From Pseudomonadota bacterium (GTDB taxonomy: Bacteria > Myxococcota > UBA9042 > PHBI01), in NCBI GenBank assembly GCA_005788935.1, contig SYAK01000335.1, forward strand, positions 1 through 5,158: DNA of 5,158 nucleotides. The letters are read 5' to 3'. Of this stretch, positions 1-5,158 are shown piece after piece (position 1 is the stretch's first letter; every line of letters starts with the position of its first letter). The translations under genes and the position numbers were made by a program. Under the pieces are notes generated by a model that worked only from the letters and a program-made list of their open reading frames with translations, was not told the origin of the DNA and ran no database searches.

Positions 1-2
1 AG

Positions 3-1376
3 GCGATCAAGCTGCTCCAGCTCTCTCGGGCCGAGCTCGCCGAGACCGTGCAGCAGGAGCTGATGGAGAACCCGGTCCTCGAGCTCGACGGGACCACTCG
101 TTCGGCGGCCGAGGTCGGCGAGGCCATCGACCGCGAGGCGGCCCGTGACCGCGAGGCGGCGGAGCCCGAGTTCGATCTCGCGCGCTTCGTCGACGATTAC
201 GCCGATTACGCCTCGGACCCGGCCTCGCGCGAGCTGCGCCTGAACGACGATGTGCTGCCGACCCTCGAGCAGTCGGTCGCCGAGCGTCCGACCCTCGCCG
301 ACCATCTGAGCTGGCAGCTCTCGCTCGGGTCCATGACCGACGACGAGCGGCACATCGCCGAGGCCATCATCGGGAACCTCGACGCCGACGGCTACATCGC
401 GGCCGACCAGCTCGCAGCCCTCGTGACCGAGCTCGGCGCCGACCCGAGCGATGTCGAGAGCGTGCTGACCGACATCATCCAGGACCTCGACCCAGCCGGC
501 GTCGGCGCGCGCTCACTCAGCGAGTGCCTCCTCATCCAGGCCCGCGCGCTCTTCCCGCGTGACGACCTCGTGCACGCCCTCATCGCGCGGCACCTCGAGA
601 ACCTCGAGAAGCGCAACCTCCCGGTCATCCTGAAAGATCTCGACTGCGACATGGAGGACCTTCAGGGCGCCATGAAGCTCATCCGCGAGCTCGAGCCGAA
701 GCCGGGGCGCAACTTCTCGTCGCCCGGCGAAGAGCCGCAGTACGTGACGCCCGACGTCTTCGTGGTCCCGGTCGGGCGCGAATTCCTCGTGCAGCTGAAC
801 GAGGACGGGCTGCCGCGCCTCAGGCTGTCGCGCTTCTACCAGCGCGAGCTGAAGCGCACCCAGGGGCTCGCCCGCGGCAACGAGGAGCGTGAGTTCATCC
901 AGGGCAAGTTCAAGTCCGCGATGTGGCTCATCCGCTCGATTCATCAGCGCCAGTCGACCATCCGGAAGGTCGCCGAGTCGCTCGTCCGCTTCCAGCGCGA
1001 CTTCTTCGAGCGTGGCGTCGAGCACCTGCGGCCGCTCATCCTGCGCGAGGTCGCCGACGACATCGGGATGCACGAGTCGACCGTGAGCCGCGTCACGACG
1101 AACAAGTTCATCCACACGCCGCATGGCCTCTTCGAGCTGAAGTACTTCTTCAACAGCCGCATCCAGGCAACCGAAGGCGCCGACCTCGCGTCCGAGAGCG
1201 TCAAGCAGAAGATCCGGAAGTACATCGGTCAGGAGGACGGCAAGCGCCCGTTGTCCGACCAGAAGCTGTGCGACATGCTCGAGGCCGAGGGCATGTCCAT
1301 CGCCCGTCGAACGGTCGCAAAGTATCGGGAAATGATGGGCATCTCACCTTCATCCCAGCGTCGGCAGGTATTCTGA
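3..1376 (+). CDS. rpoN: RNA polymerase sigma-54 factor RpoN, partial (5' end outside window)
   Basis: This is the alternative sigma factor that directs RNA polymerase to -24/-12 promoters and needs an AAA+ enhancer-binding activator to open DNA. The frame is open at the left edge: codons from position 3 read AIKLLQLSRAELAETV, a typical region I sequence. The GTG at 48 is therefore an internal valine, not the start. About 457 residues are visible and roughly 20 are missing, giving the usual length near 480. Visible residue number is position/3. Region I ends near NPVLEL and is followed by an acidic linker (about residues 33-75). The core-binding domain holds GNLDADGYI and DPAGVGARSLSECLL. The helix-turn-helix region lies around residues 350-364 (GMHESTVSRV), followed by TPHGLFELKYFF. 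The exact RpoN box ARRTVAKYRE (residues 434-443), which reads the -24 element, lies just before the C-terminus. No residue appears broken. Identification is near certain. Confidence 0.98.
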   Translation, partial: AIKLLQLSRAELAETVQQELMENPVLELDGTTRSAAEVGEAIDREAARDREAAEPEFDLARFVDDYADYASDPASRELRLNDDVLPTLEQSVAERPTLADHLSWQLSLGSMTDDERHIAEAIIGNLDADGYIAADQLAALVTELGADPSDVESVLTDIIQDLDPAGVGARSLSECLLIQARALFPRDDLVHALIARHLENLEKRNLPVILKDLDCDMEDLQGAMKLIRELEPKPGRNFSSPGEEPQYVTPDVFVVPVGREFLVQLNEDGLPRLRLSRFYQRELKRTQGLARGNEEREFIQGKFKSAMWLIRSIHQRQSTIRKVAESLVRFQRDFFERGVEHLRPLILREVADDIGMHESTVSRVTTNKFIHTPHGLFELKYFFNSRIQATEGADLASESVKQKIRKYIGQEDGKRPLSDQKLCDMLEAEGMSIARRTVAKYREMMGISPSSQRRQVF

Positions 1377-1394
1377 GCGTCCCAAGCCAGCCCC

Positions 1395-1413
1395 CGCCTC
1401 CGGCGCGGAGGCG
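1395..1413 (+). other. Perfect GC-rich hairpin between rpoN and hpf
   Basis: CGCCTCCG (1395-1402) pairs perfectly with CGGAGGCG (1406-1413) around a 3-nt GCG loop. It begins 18 nt after the rpoN stop. No run of T follows (TCAACCGCC), so it does not look like a normal intrinsic terminator. It could be an RNA processing or 3'-end stabilising hairpin, or a partial attenuator, between rpoN and hpf. The pairing is seen directly; the role is inference. Confidence 0.5.
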
Positions 1414-1452
1414 TCAACCGCCTGTTCGTCCGTCACGGCAGGCCCCGAGTCG

Positions 1453-1459
1453 AGGAGGT
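1453..1459 (+). promoter_or_regulatory. Strong ribosome binding site of hpf
   Basis: AGGAGGT is a full match to the anti-Shine-Dalgarno consensus and ends 4 nt before the hpf ATG at 1464. It fixes that start and suggests efficient translation, unlike the weaker GGAG site of rapZ downstream. Confidence 0.85.
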
Positions 1460-1463
1460 CCGC

Positions 1464-1790
1464 ATGCGCGTCAACTTTGCATTTCGTCACATGGAGGCCA
1501 GCGACCGCATCCGGGCCCACGCGCTCGAAAAACTTGAGCGCATCGTCCGTTTCGAAGACGGCGGGCTGCACGTCGACGCGGTGTTCTCGGCCGAAAAATT
1601 TCACCGCACCGCCGAGTTCCGTGTGAACCAGGGGCATGGCCCGCAGGTCGTCAGCGAGACCCGCGAGGACATGTTCGAGGCCATCGACGTCGCGGTCGAC
1701 CGACTCGACGCGCTGCTCGCGCGTGAAAAGGACCGCCGCAAGCACCACAAGGGTGCCCCCCACGGCCTCGGGCCTGCGACCGAGCTCTGA
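1464..1790 (+). CDS. hpf: Ribosome hibernation promoting factor, short form (HPF/YhbH/RaiA family)
   Basis: The product (108 residues) is a member of the family that binds the 30S decoding region of idle ribosomes, blocking the mRNA/tRNA channel in stationary phase or starvation. The single beta-alpha-beta-beta-beta-alpha domain is recognisable. FAFRHMEASDRIRAHALEKLER (about residues 5-26) forms the first strand and helix, SAEKFHRTAEFRV the central strands, and DMFEAIDVAVDRLDALL (69-85) the second helix. A basic REKDRRKHHK tail (87-96) fits rRNA contact. At 108 residues it is the short form: it lacks the C-terminal dimerisation domain of long HPF (about 180-200 residues), so it cannot join ribosomes into 100S dimers through that domain. 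The start is fixed by the adjacent AGGAGGT. It lies directly downstream of rpoN, the standard position for this gene, and is probably cotranscribed at least partly with it. The last 12 residues (GAPHGLGPATEL) look like an unconserved extension. Confidence 0.95.
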   Translation: MRVNFAFRHMEASDRIRAHALEKLERIVRFEDGGLHVDAVFSAEKFHRTAEFRVNQGHGPQVVSETREDMFEAIDVAVDRLDALLAREKDRRKHHKGAPHGLGPATEL

Positions 1791-1826
1791 CCCTCCGCCC
1801 CGACCCCGCGCCCGTCAACCCGCGCT

Positions 1827-1830
1827 GGAG
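1827..1830 (+). promoter_or_regulatory. Ribosome binding site deciding the GTG start of rapZ
   Basis: GGAG ends 7 nt before the GTG at 1838. The frame has no better start between here and the P-loop, which begins at residue 13 when translation starts at this GTG, as expected for the family. The rest of the hpf-rapZ gap (1791-1826) is C-rich and shows no clear hairpin or promoter. Confidence 0.65.
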
Positions 1831-1837
1831 CCTCGCT

Positions 1838-2722
1838 GTGACGCTTGAACCGCTGCAGGTCATCGTGCTGACGGGGCTCTCGGGCTCGGGCAAGACCACC
1901 GCCCTCCATGCGCTCGAGGACGCGGGGGTCTTCTGCGTCGACAACCTCCCGACGCCCCTCGTCGGCCCGTTCCTGCGCCTGTGCGACGAGAACGGGGCCG
2001 TTCGGCGGGTCGGGCTCGCCGTCGACGTCCGCGACCGTCCCTTCCAGGCCGAAGGCGCCACCATCGCCCTCGCCTTCGACGGCCCGAACCGCGACGTCCA
2101 CGTCATCTTCCTCGACGCGTCCGACGCGAGCCTCATCAACCGCTTCAAGACGACACGACGCCCGCACCCGCTCATGACGGGCGGCCCCGACGCGCCAGCC
2201 ACCCTCGCCGACGCCATCGCCCGTGAGCGCGGCTGGCTCGATCCGCTGCGGCACCGCGCGACCCTCGTCGTCGACACGACCCCACTGTCGGTCCACGAGC
2301 TGCGCGCCCGCATCCACGACCGCTTCGCCACCCGCGAGGCCCGCCCGATGGCGCTCTCGATCGTGTCCTTCGGCTACCGGAACGGGCTGCCGCCCGAGGC
2401 CGACTTCGTCTTCGACGCCCGCTTCCTCGACAACCCCTACTTCGTACCCGAGCTGCGCGAAAAGAGCGGCCTCGACCCCGACGTCGCGGCCTACGTGATG
2501 TCGCAGCCCGTCGCGCAGACCTTCGCGGACCACATCCTCGGGACGATCGCGGCCATCCTGCCAGCCATCGCGCGCGAGCGGCGGGCGCTCCTGACCCTCG
2601 CTGTCGGGTGCACGGGCGGCCACCACCGCTCCGTGGCGCTCGTCGAGGCCCTCGCGACCCGCCTCGCGGCGACGGGCACGACACCGCAAGTCCGCCACCG
2701 CGACCTTCACCGCGGACCCTGA
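1838..2722 (+). CDS. rapZ: RapZ family P-loop nucleotide- and metabolite-binding regulator (YvcJ/YhbJ family)
   Basis: The product has 294 residues, close to E. coli RapZ (284). The N-terminal kinase-like domain has Walker A GLSGSGKT (13-20), followed by the family block ALEDAGVFCVDNLP (25-38), VDVRDR (62-67), the Walker-B-like strand VIFLDAS (89-95) and RFKTTRRPHPL (102-112). The C-terminal domain has SFGYRNGLPPEADFVFDARF, then NPYFVPELREKSGLD and the anion-binding loop GCTGGHHRS (257-265). In E. coli the C-terminal domain binds glucosamine-6-phosphate and the sRNAs GlmY/GlmZ, guiding RNase E to GlmZ and so setting GlmS levels. In Bacillus the homologue YvcJ hydrolyses nucleotides. Which role applies here is unknown. 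The extreme C-terminus reads RHRDLHRGP and lacks the lysine-rich end used for RNA binding in E. coli. The start is GTG with GGAG upstream. The gene sits after hpf, as in many proteobacteria, but no ptsN or hprK lies between them and no npr follows. Family assignment is firm; function in this organism is not. Confidence 0.96.
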   Translation: MTLEPLQVIVLTGLSGSGKTTALHALEDAGVFCVDNLPTPLVGPFLRLCDENGAVRRVGLAVDVRDRPFQAEGATIALAFDGPNRDVHVIFLDASDASLINRFKTTRRPHPLMTGGPDAPATLADAIARERGWLDPLRHRATLVVDTTPLSVHELRARIHDRFATREARPMALSIVSFGYRNGLPPEADFVFDARFLDNPYFVPELREKSGLDPDVAAYVMSQPVAQTFADHILGTIAAILPAIARERRALLTLAVGCTGGHHRSVALVEALATRLAATGTTPQVRHRDLHRGP

Positions 2723-2727
2723 GGGAG
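2721..2727 (+). promoter_or_regulatory. Ribosome binding site deciding the GTG start of the transporter gene
   Basis: GAGGGAG overlaps the last two bases of the rapZ stop codon and ends 6 nt before GTG 2734. It supports this GTG over the in-frame ATG at 2608, which would overlap rapZ by 115 nt and add 42 residues of arginine/proline-rich sequence. It also points to translation coupled to the end of rapZ. Confidence 0.75.
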
Positions 2728-2733
2728 CGCCAC

Positions 2734-4200
2734 GTGACCCCCGACGCAGACCCGCCCGTCCTTCGCGCTGCCCGGCTGCTCGGCCCGCTCGGCTGTCTCG
2801 GGCTTCACGTCGTCGGCCTCGATCAGGAGGCCACCGCACCGGCCTGGACGATGGGCGGCATCCTGTGGTGGGTGGCCCTGTGGTGGATGACGGAGGCCAT
2901 GCCGGTCGGCGCGACGTCGCTGCTGCCCGCGCTGCTGCTGCCAGCCTTCGGGGTCCTCGACTCGGCGACGGTCGCGTCGACCTACATGGACCGCTTCATC
3001 CTGCTGATGATGGCGGGCTTCATGGCCTCACTCGCCATCGAGCGGACCGGGCTGCATCGCCGGATGGCCCTATTTACACTTTTTCACATTGGAACGAGCC
3101 CGCGCCGCCTCGTCCTCGGGCTGCTCATCGCGACCGCGGCGATTTCGGCCTGGATCGCCAACACCGCCGCGACCCTCATCATGCTGCCTGTCGGACTCGC
3201 GCTGATCGACCGCCTCGGCGGCGGAGCCGCGCCGAGCGCCCGGGCCTTCGGAACCGCGGCCTGCCTCGCGATCGCCTACGGGGCTTCGATCGGCGGCATG
3301 GCGACGCCCCTCGGCACCCCGACGAACCTCGTCTACTTCGGCGCGGTCGAACGTGCGACCGGCCAGGCGCCTGGATTTCTCGCGTGGGTCATCGACGCAC
3401 TGCCGATCGTGATCGGGCTCGTCGCATCCGCCGCCTTCATCCTCGGGCGTGGCCTGCCTGCCGTTTCGACGGGTGGCGACAGCGAGGCCCGCAGGATCCT
3501 GGCCGCCGAACGCGCGGCCCTCGGTCCCCTGCGGCAGGAAGAGCGACACGTCGCGGCGATCTTCAGCGTCATGATCCTCGCGTGGATCACCCGCGAGGCG
3601 ATCCTCGCCGACGGGACCCGCGTCGGCTGGGCGCCGCTCCTCGGGCTTGGGAAGTACGTCGACGACGCGACGGTCGCGGTCGGAGGGGCGCTCGTCCTCT
3701 TCGCGTGGCCCGCGCGGTCGCTCGACGGCGGGCGGCTGCTGACGTGGGACGCGGCGCGGCGGATCCCGTGGGAGGTCGTGCTGCTCTTCGGTGGTGGTCT
3801 GGCCCTCGCCCGCGGCTTCGACCGCTCCGGCCTTGACGCAGCGGCGGCCGAGATCCTGTCGGGTCTCGCCGGATTGCCCTCGATCGTCGTCATCGCCGTC
3901 GTGGCGCTGCTCGTGACCTTCCTGACCGAGGTGACGTCGAACACGGCCGTCGCCACGCTGCTGATGCCGATCCTCGCGGCGGTCGGCGCGGCGACCGGGC
4001 TGCCCCCCGAGACGACGATGCTGCCCGCGGCGATCTCCGCCTCCTGTGCCTTCATGCTGCCTGTCGCGACACCGCCGAACGCGGTCGTCTACGGCATGGG
4101 GCACGTGACGATCGGCCAGATGGCGCGCGCCGGTCTCGCGCTGAACCTCGCGGGCGTCGTCATCATCACGGCGTGGCTCTGGCTGCGCCACGGGGCCTGA
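2734..4200 (+). CDS. DASS/SLC13 family anion transporter (dicarboxylate or sulfate type, substrate unknown)
   Basis: This is a multi-spanning inner-membrane protein of 488 residues, the normal size for the divalent anion:Na+ symporter family. Hydrophobic segments lie at about residues 14-30, 39-75, 88-103, 125-157, 171-200, 215-238, 273-290, 312-325, 345-360, 382-420, 427-454 and 465-484. Family motifs in order are WWMTEAMPVGATSLLP (50-65), IANTAATLIMLP (141-152), GGMATPLGTPTN (187-198), LLFGGGLALARGF (350-362), TEVTSNTAVATLLMP (398-412) and SASCAFMLPVATPPNAVV (435-452). The last contains an exact match to the family signature A-S-x2-F-x2-P-V-A-x3-N-x-V-V. Family members usually import C4-dicarboxylates, citrate or sulfate with Na+; the exact substrate cannot be read from sequence. 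The first substrate-site motif is ANT (142-144) where SNT is usual, while the second is intact SNT (402-404). The gene starts 11 nt after rapZ and is probably in its operon. Codons at 3070-3093 are abruptly AT-rich. Family certain, substrate unknown. Confidence 0.93.
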   Translation: MTPDADPPVLRAARLLGPLGCLGLHVVGLDQEATAPAWTMGGILWWVALWWMTEAMPVGATSLLPALLLPAFGVLDSATVASTYMDRFILLMMAGFMASLAIERTGLHRRMALFTLFHIGTSPRRLVLGLLIATAAISAWIANTAATLIMLPVGLALIDRLGGGAAPSARAFGTAACLAIAYGASIGGMATPLGTPTNLVYFGAVERATGQAPGFLAWVIDALPIVIGLVASAAFILGRGLPAVSTGGDSEARRILAAERAALGPLRQEERHVAAIFSVMILAWITREAILADGTRVGWAPLLGLGKYVDDATVAVGGALVLFAWPARSLDGGRLLTWDAARRIPWEVVLLFGGGLALARGFDRSGLDAAAAEILSGLAGLPSIVVIAVVALLVTFLTEVTSNTAVATLLMPILAAVGAATGLPPETTMLPAAISASCAFMLPVATPPNAVVYGMGHVTIGQMARAGLALNLAGVVIITAWLWLRHGA

Positions 4201-4212
4201 ACGGCACAGCAC

Positions 4213-4237
4213 CTCGGTTCCTGCCGGGAGAACCGGG
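4213..4237 (+). other. Hairpin 1 downstream of the transporter gene
   Basis: CTCGGTTC (4213-4220) pairs with GAACCGGG (4230-4237), 8 bp including one G-T pair, around a 9-nt loop. It starts 12 nt after the transporter stop. No T-tract follows. It may protect the 3' end of the upstream transcript or form part of a terminator without a U-run. Confidence 0.4.
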
Positions 4238-4244
4238 ACTTCGC

Positions 4245-4268
4245 GGGCCAGACGCCGCCAGCTGGCCC
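4245..4268 (+). other. Hairpin 2 downstream of the transporter gene
   Basis: GGGCCAG (4245-4251) pairs perfectly with CTGGCCC (4262-4268) around a 10-nt loop. It follows hairpin 1 after 7 nt. The flank ACGACACG has no T-run, so intrinsic termination is weakly supported; the pair of hairpins is the best candidate for the 3' boundary of the rpoN-side transcript. Confidence 0.45.
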
Positions 4269-4301
4269 ACGACACGTCTGCCGGAATCACCGCGGATCCA
4301 C

Positions 4302-4337
4302 CTTGATCGCCGCGCGAACGGGTTGGCGATGGTCAAG
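4302..4337 (+). other. Bulged long stem in the probable speA leader
   Basis: CTTGATCGCC (4302-4311) is complementary to GGCGAT (4325-4330) plus CAAG (4334-4337), giving 10 bp interrupted by a 3-nt bulge (GGT, 4331-4333) around a 13-nt loop. It lies about 70 nt before the speA ATG. It could be a leader RNA structure or an imperfect inverted-repeat operator. The pairing is seen; any role is inference. Confidence 0.35.
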
Positions 4338-4398
4338 CGGGGCGGGGTCGTGTAAGGCAGGGCGCGCGGGCGGCGTCCCGCACGACGTCACGGGGGTT

Positions 4399-4404
4399 GG
4401 AGGA
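4399..4404 (+). promoter_or_regulatory. Ribosome binding site of speA
   Basis: GGAGGA ends 4 nt before the ATG at 4409 and fixes this start. The protein then opens with a short lead into the conserved TYNIRHWGDGYFD block, which matches the family N-terminus. Confidence 0.8.
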
Positions 4405-4408
4405 CGAC

Positions 4409-5158
4409 ATGAACAGCTGGACGCTCGAGGACGCGCTGCAGACATACAACATCCGCCACTGGGGTGACGGATACTTCGACATCAACGGCGCGGGCGAACT
4501 CGTCGTCCACCCGGACGGCGTCAGCACCCACAAGGCCGTCCCGCTCTCCGCGGTCATCGCCGAGGTCGAGAAAAAAGGGCTCCGCCTCCCAGCCCTCGTC
4601 CGCTTCTCGGGCATCCTGCGCAACCGCGTGCGCCGACTCCGCGACGCCTTCAACGAGGTGATCGCCGAGCTCGAGTACACCGGGACCTACACGCCGGTCT
4701 TCCCGATCAAGGTCAACCAGCAGCGCCGCGTCGTCGAAGAGGTCGTGAGCGTCAACGAGCGCGTCAAGGGCCGCTCCGTTGGCCTCGAGGCCGGCTCCAA
4801 GCCCGAGCTGCTCGCTGTCCTCGCGCTGCTGCGCGCGGGCGACAAGGTCGTCTGCAACGGCTACAAGGACCGCGAGTACATTCGCCTCGCGCTGCTTGGT
4901 GAGAAGCTCGGCTACCAGGTCACGATCGTCGTCGAGAAGATGTCCGAGCTGGCCCTGTTGCTCGCCGAGGCCCGCGCGATGGAGGTCGTGCCGCGCATCG
5001 GCGTCCGCATCCGCCTCATGGCGGTCGGCCGCGGCAACTGGCAGCACACCGGCGGCGAGAAGAGCAAGTTCGGCCTGTCACCGCTCCAGGTCCTCGAGCT
5101 CGTCGAGATCTGCCGCAAGGCCGGCCGCGCCGACGCGATCGAGCTGCTGCACTTCCAC
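4409..5158 (+). CDS. speA: Biosynthetic arginine decarboxylase SpeA, partial (3' end outside window)
   Basis: This PLP-dependent enzyme converts L-arginine to agmatine and CO2, the first step of the agmatine route to putrescine and spermidine. Exactly 250 codons are visible and the frame runs off the right edge. The family is usually about 630-660 residues, so roughly 60% is missing. The N-terminal block TYNIRHWGDGYFDINGAGEL (12-31) is typical of SpeA. FPIKVNQQRRVVE (98-110) carries Lys101, the expected Schiff-base lysine for PLP. GLEAGSKPEL (125-134), CNGYKDREYIRLAL (149-162), EKMSEL (176-181) and the Arg-Gly-x-Trp/GGEKSKFGL block (208-223) follow the alanine-racemase-fold barrel, and the window ends in LLHFH, normally continued by LGSQ. 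Sequence order and spacing match group IV decarboxylases of the SpeA type rather than lysine/ornithine decarboxylases, which are shorter. A 208-nt structured gap upstream suggests its own promoter. No nearby speB or aguA is visible, so the next step of the pathway cannot be judged. Confidence 0.97.
   Translation, partial: MNSWTLEDALQTYNIRHWGDGYFDINGAGELVVHPDGVSTHKAVPLSAVIAEVEKKGLRLPALVRFSGILRNRVRRLRDAFNEVIAELEYTGTYTPVFPIKVNQQRRVVEEVVSVNERVKGRSVGLEAGSKPELLAVLALLRAGDKVVCNGYKDREYIRLALLGEKLGYQVTIVVEKMSELALLLAEARAMEVVPRIGVRIRLMAVGRGNWQHTGGEKSKFGLSPLQVLELVEICRKAGRADAIELLHFH

Larger units (their letters stand above)
4201..4408 (+). other. 208-nt intergenic region between the transporter gene and speA
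   Basis: There is no convincing gene here. It holds two hairpins just after the transporter stop, a longer bulged stem (4302-4337), a small GCGGG/CCCGC hairpin (4366-4381) and the speA ribosome binding site. The promoter of speA is expected in this stretch because it is the only long gap. However, I see no clear -35/-10 pair: TGTAAG at 4351-4356 is a weak -10-like match without a partner at normal spacing. I see no -24/-12 sigma-54 site either. Confidence 0.6.

Noticed and set aside
48..50. GTG at 48 as the start of rpoN
   Set aside because: The frame upstream of it reads conserved region I sequence (AIKLLQLS), so the true start is left of the window.
1521..1541. 6-bp hairpin GCGCTC/GAGCGC inside hpf
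   Set aside because: It lies in conserved coding sequence, is short with an A-rich loop, and is of the kind expected by chance in GC-rich DNA.
2608..2733. Upstream in-frame ATG at 2608 as start of the transporter
   Set aside because: It would overlap rapZ by 115 nt and add 42 Arg/Pro-rich residues. GTG 2734 has a good Shine-Dalgarno and gives the usual family length.
1601..2839. Long open frame on the minus strand (about 412 codons) opposite hpf and rapZ
   Set aside because: It crosses two well-supported + strand genes, has low-complexity Arg/Gly/Ala composition and no family motif; a GC-rich shadow.
3070..4290. Long open frame on the minus strand (about 406 codons) opposite the transporter gene
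   Set aside because: The translation is rich in Arg, Asp, Gly and Glu with no recognisable domain, as expected for the antisense of GC-rich coding DNA, and the + strand encodes a clear DASS transporter.
4329..4355. Eight-codon ORF (MVKRGGVV) upstream of speA as a leader peptide
   Set aside because: It has no good Shine-Dalgarno, no run of a regulatory amino acid and no clear attenuator pairing with it; likely chance.
4328..4356. Sigma-70-like promoter with TGTAAG as -10 before speA
   Set aside because: Only four of six -10 bases match and no -35 element lies at 16-18 nt spacing.
1..5158. CRISPR array, tRNA/rRNA genes, insertion sequence or attachment-site repeats
   Set aside because: I saw no regularly spaced repeats, no tRNA-like arms, no transposase and no long direct or inverted terminal repeats; nearly all of the window is explained by five conserved genes.

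Overview
The window is GC-rich, compact, plus-strand bacterial chromosome with a strong preference for G or C at third codon positions. It carries five protein genes, all on the + strand: the 3' part of rpoN (sigma-54), hpf (short hibernation promoting factor), rapZ (P-loop regulator), a DASS/SLC13-type anion transporter gene, and the 5' part of speA (biosynthetic arginine decarboxylase). All five are conserved families. The gene order rpoN-hpf-rapZ and the Hpf sequence type (N-terminus close to VNFxFRHMEASD) suggest a high-GC proteobacterium, and I would guess a deltaproteobacterial or Myxococcota-like lineage. That placement is inference from family memory and is not proven here.

Layout: positions 3-1376 hold rpoN, open at the left edge and missing roughly its first 20 residues. 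An 87-nt gap with a perfect 8-bp GC hairpin leads to hpf (1464-1790), which has a consensus-quality Shine-Dalgarno. A 47-nt gap leads to rapZ (1838-2722). Eleven nt later a GTG-started transporter gene (2734-4200) begins, so rapZ and the transporter are very probably cotranscribed. A 208-nt gap with several hairpins but no U-tract terminator separates the transporter from speA (4409 to the right edge, 250 codons visible), which probably starts a separate unit.

Biologically, the first three genes form a reduced version of the classic rpoN-associated cluster: sigma-54, a ribosome hibernation factor and a metabolite/RNA-linked regulator. The nitrogen-PTS genes that often sit here (ptsN, npr, hprK) are absent between rpoN and the transporter. 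The transporter occupies the position where PTS genes are often found, but no functional link is shown. SpeA makes agmatine from arginine, the entry to one polyamine route, and has no obvious tie to the upstream genes.

I did not find a convincing undescribed system. The most unusual points are the trimmed rpoN cluster with a transporter attached, a sharply AT-rich codon island inside the otherwise GC-rich transporter gene, an asymmetric pair of substrate-site motifs in the transporter (ANT and SNT), and the structured intergenic region before speA.
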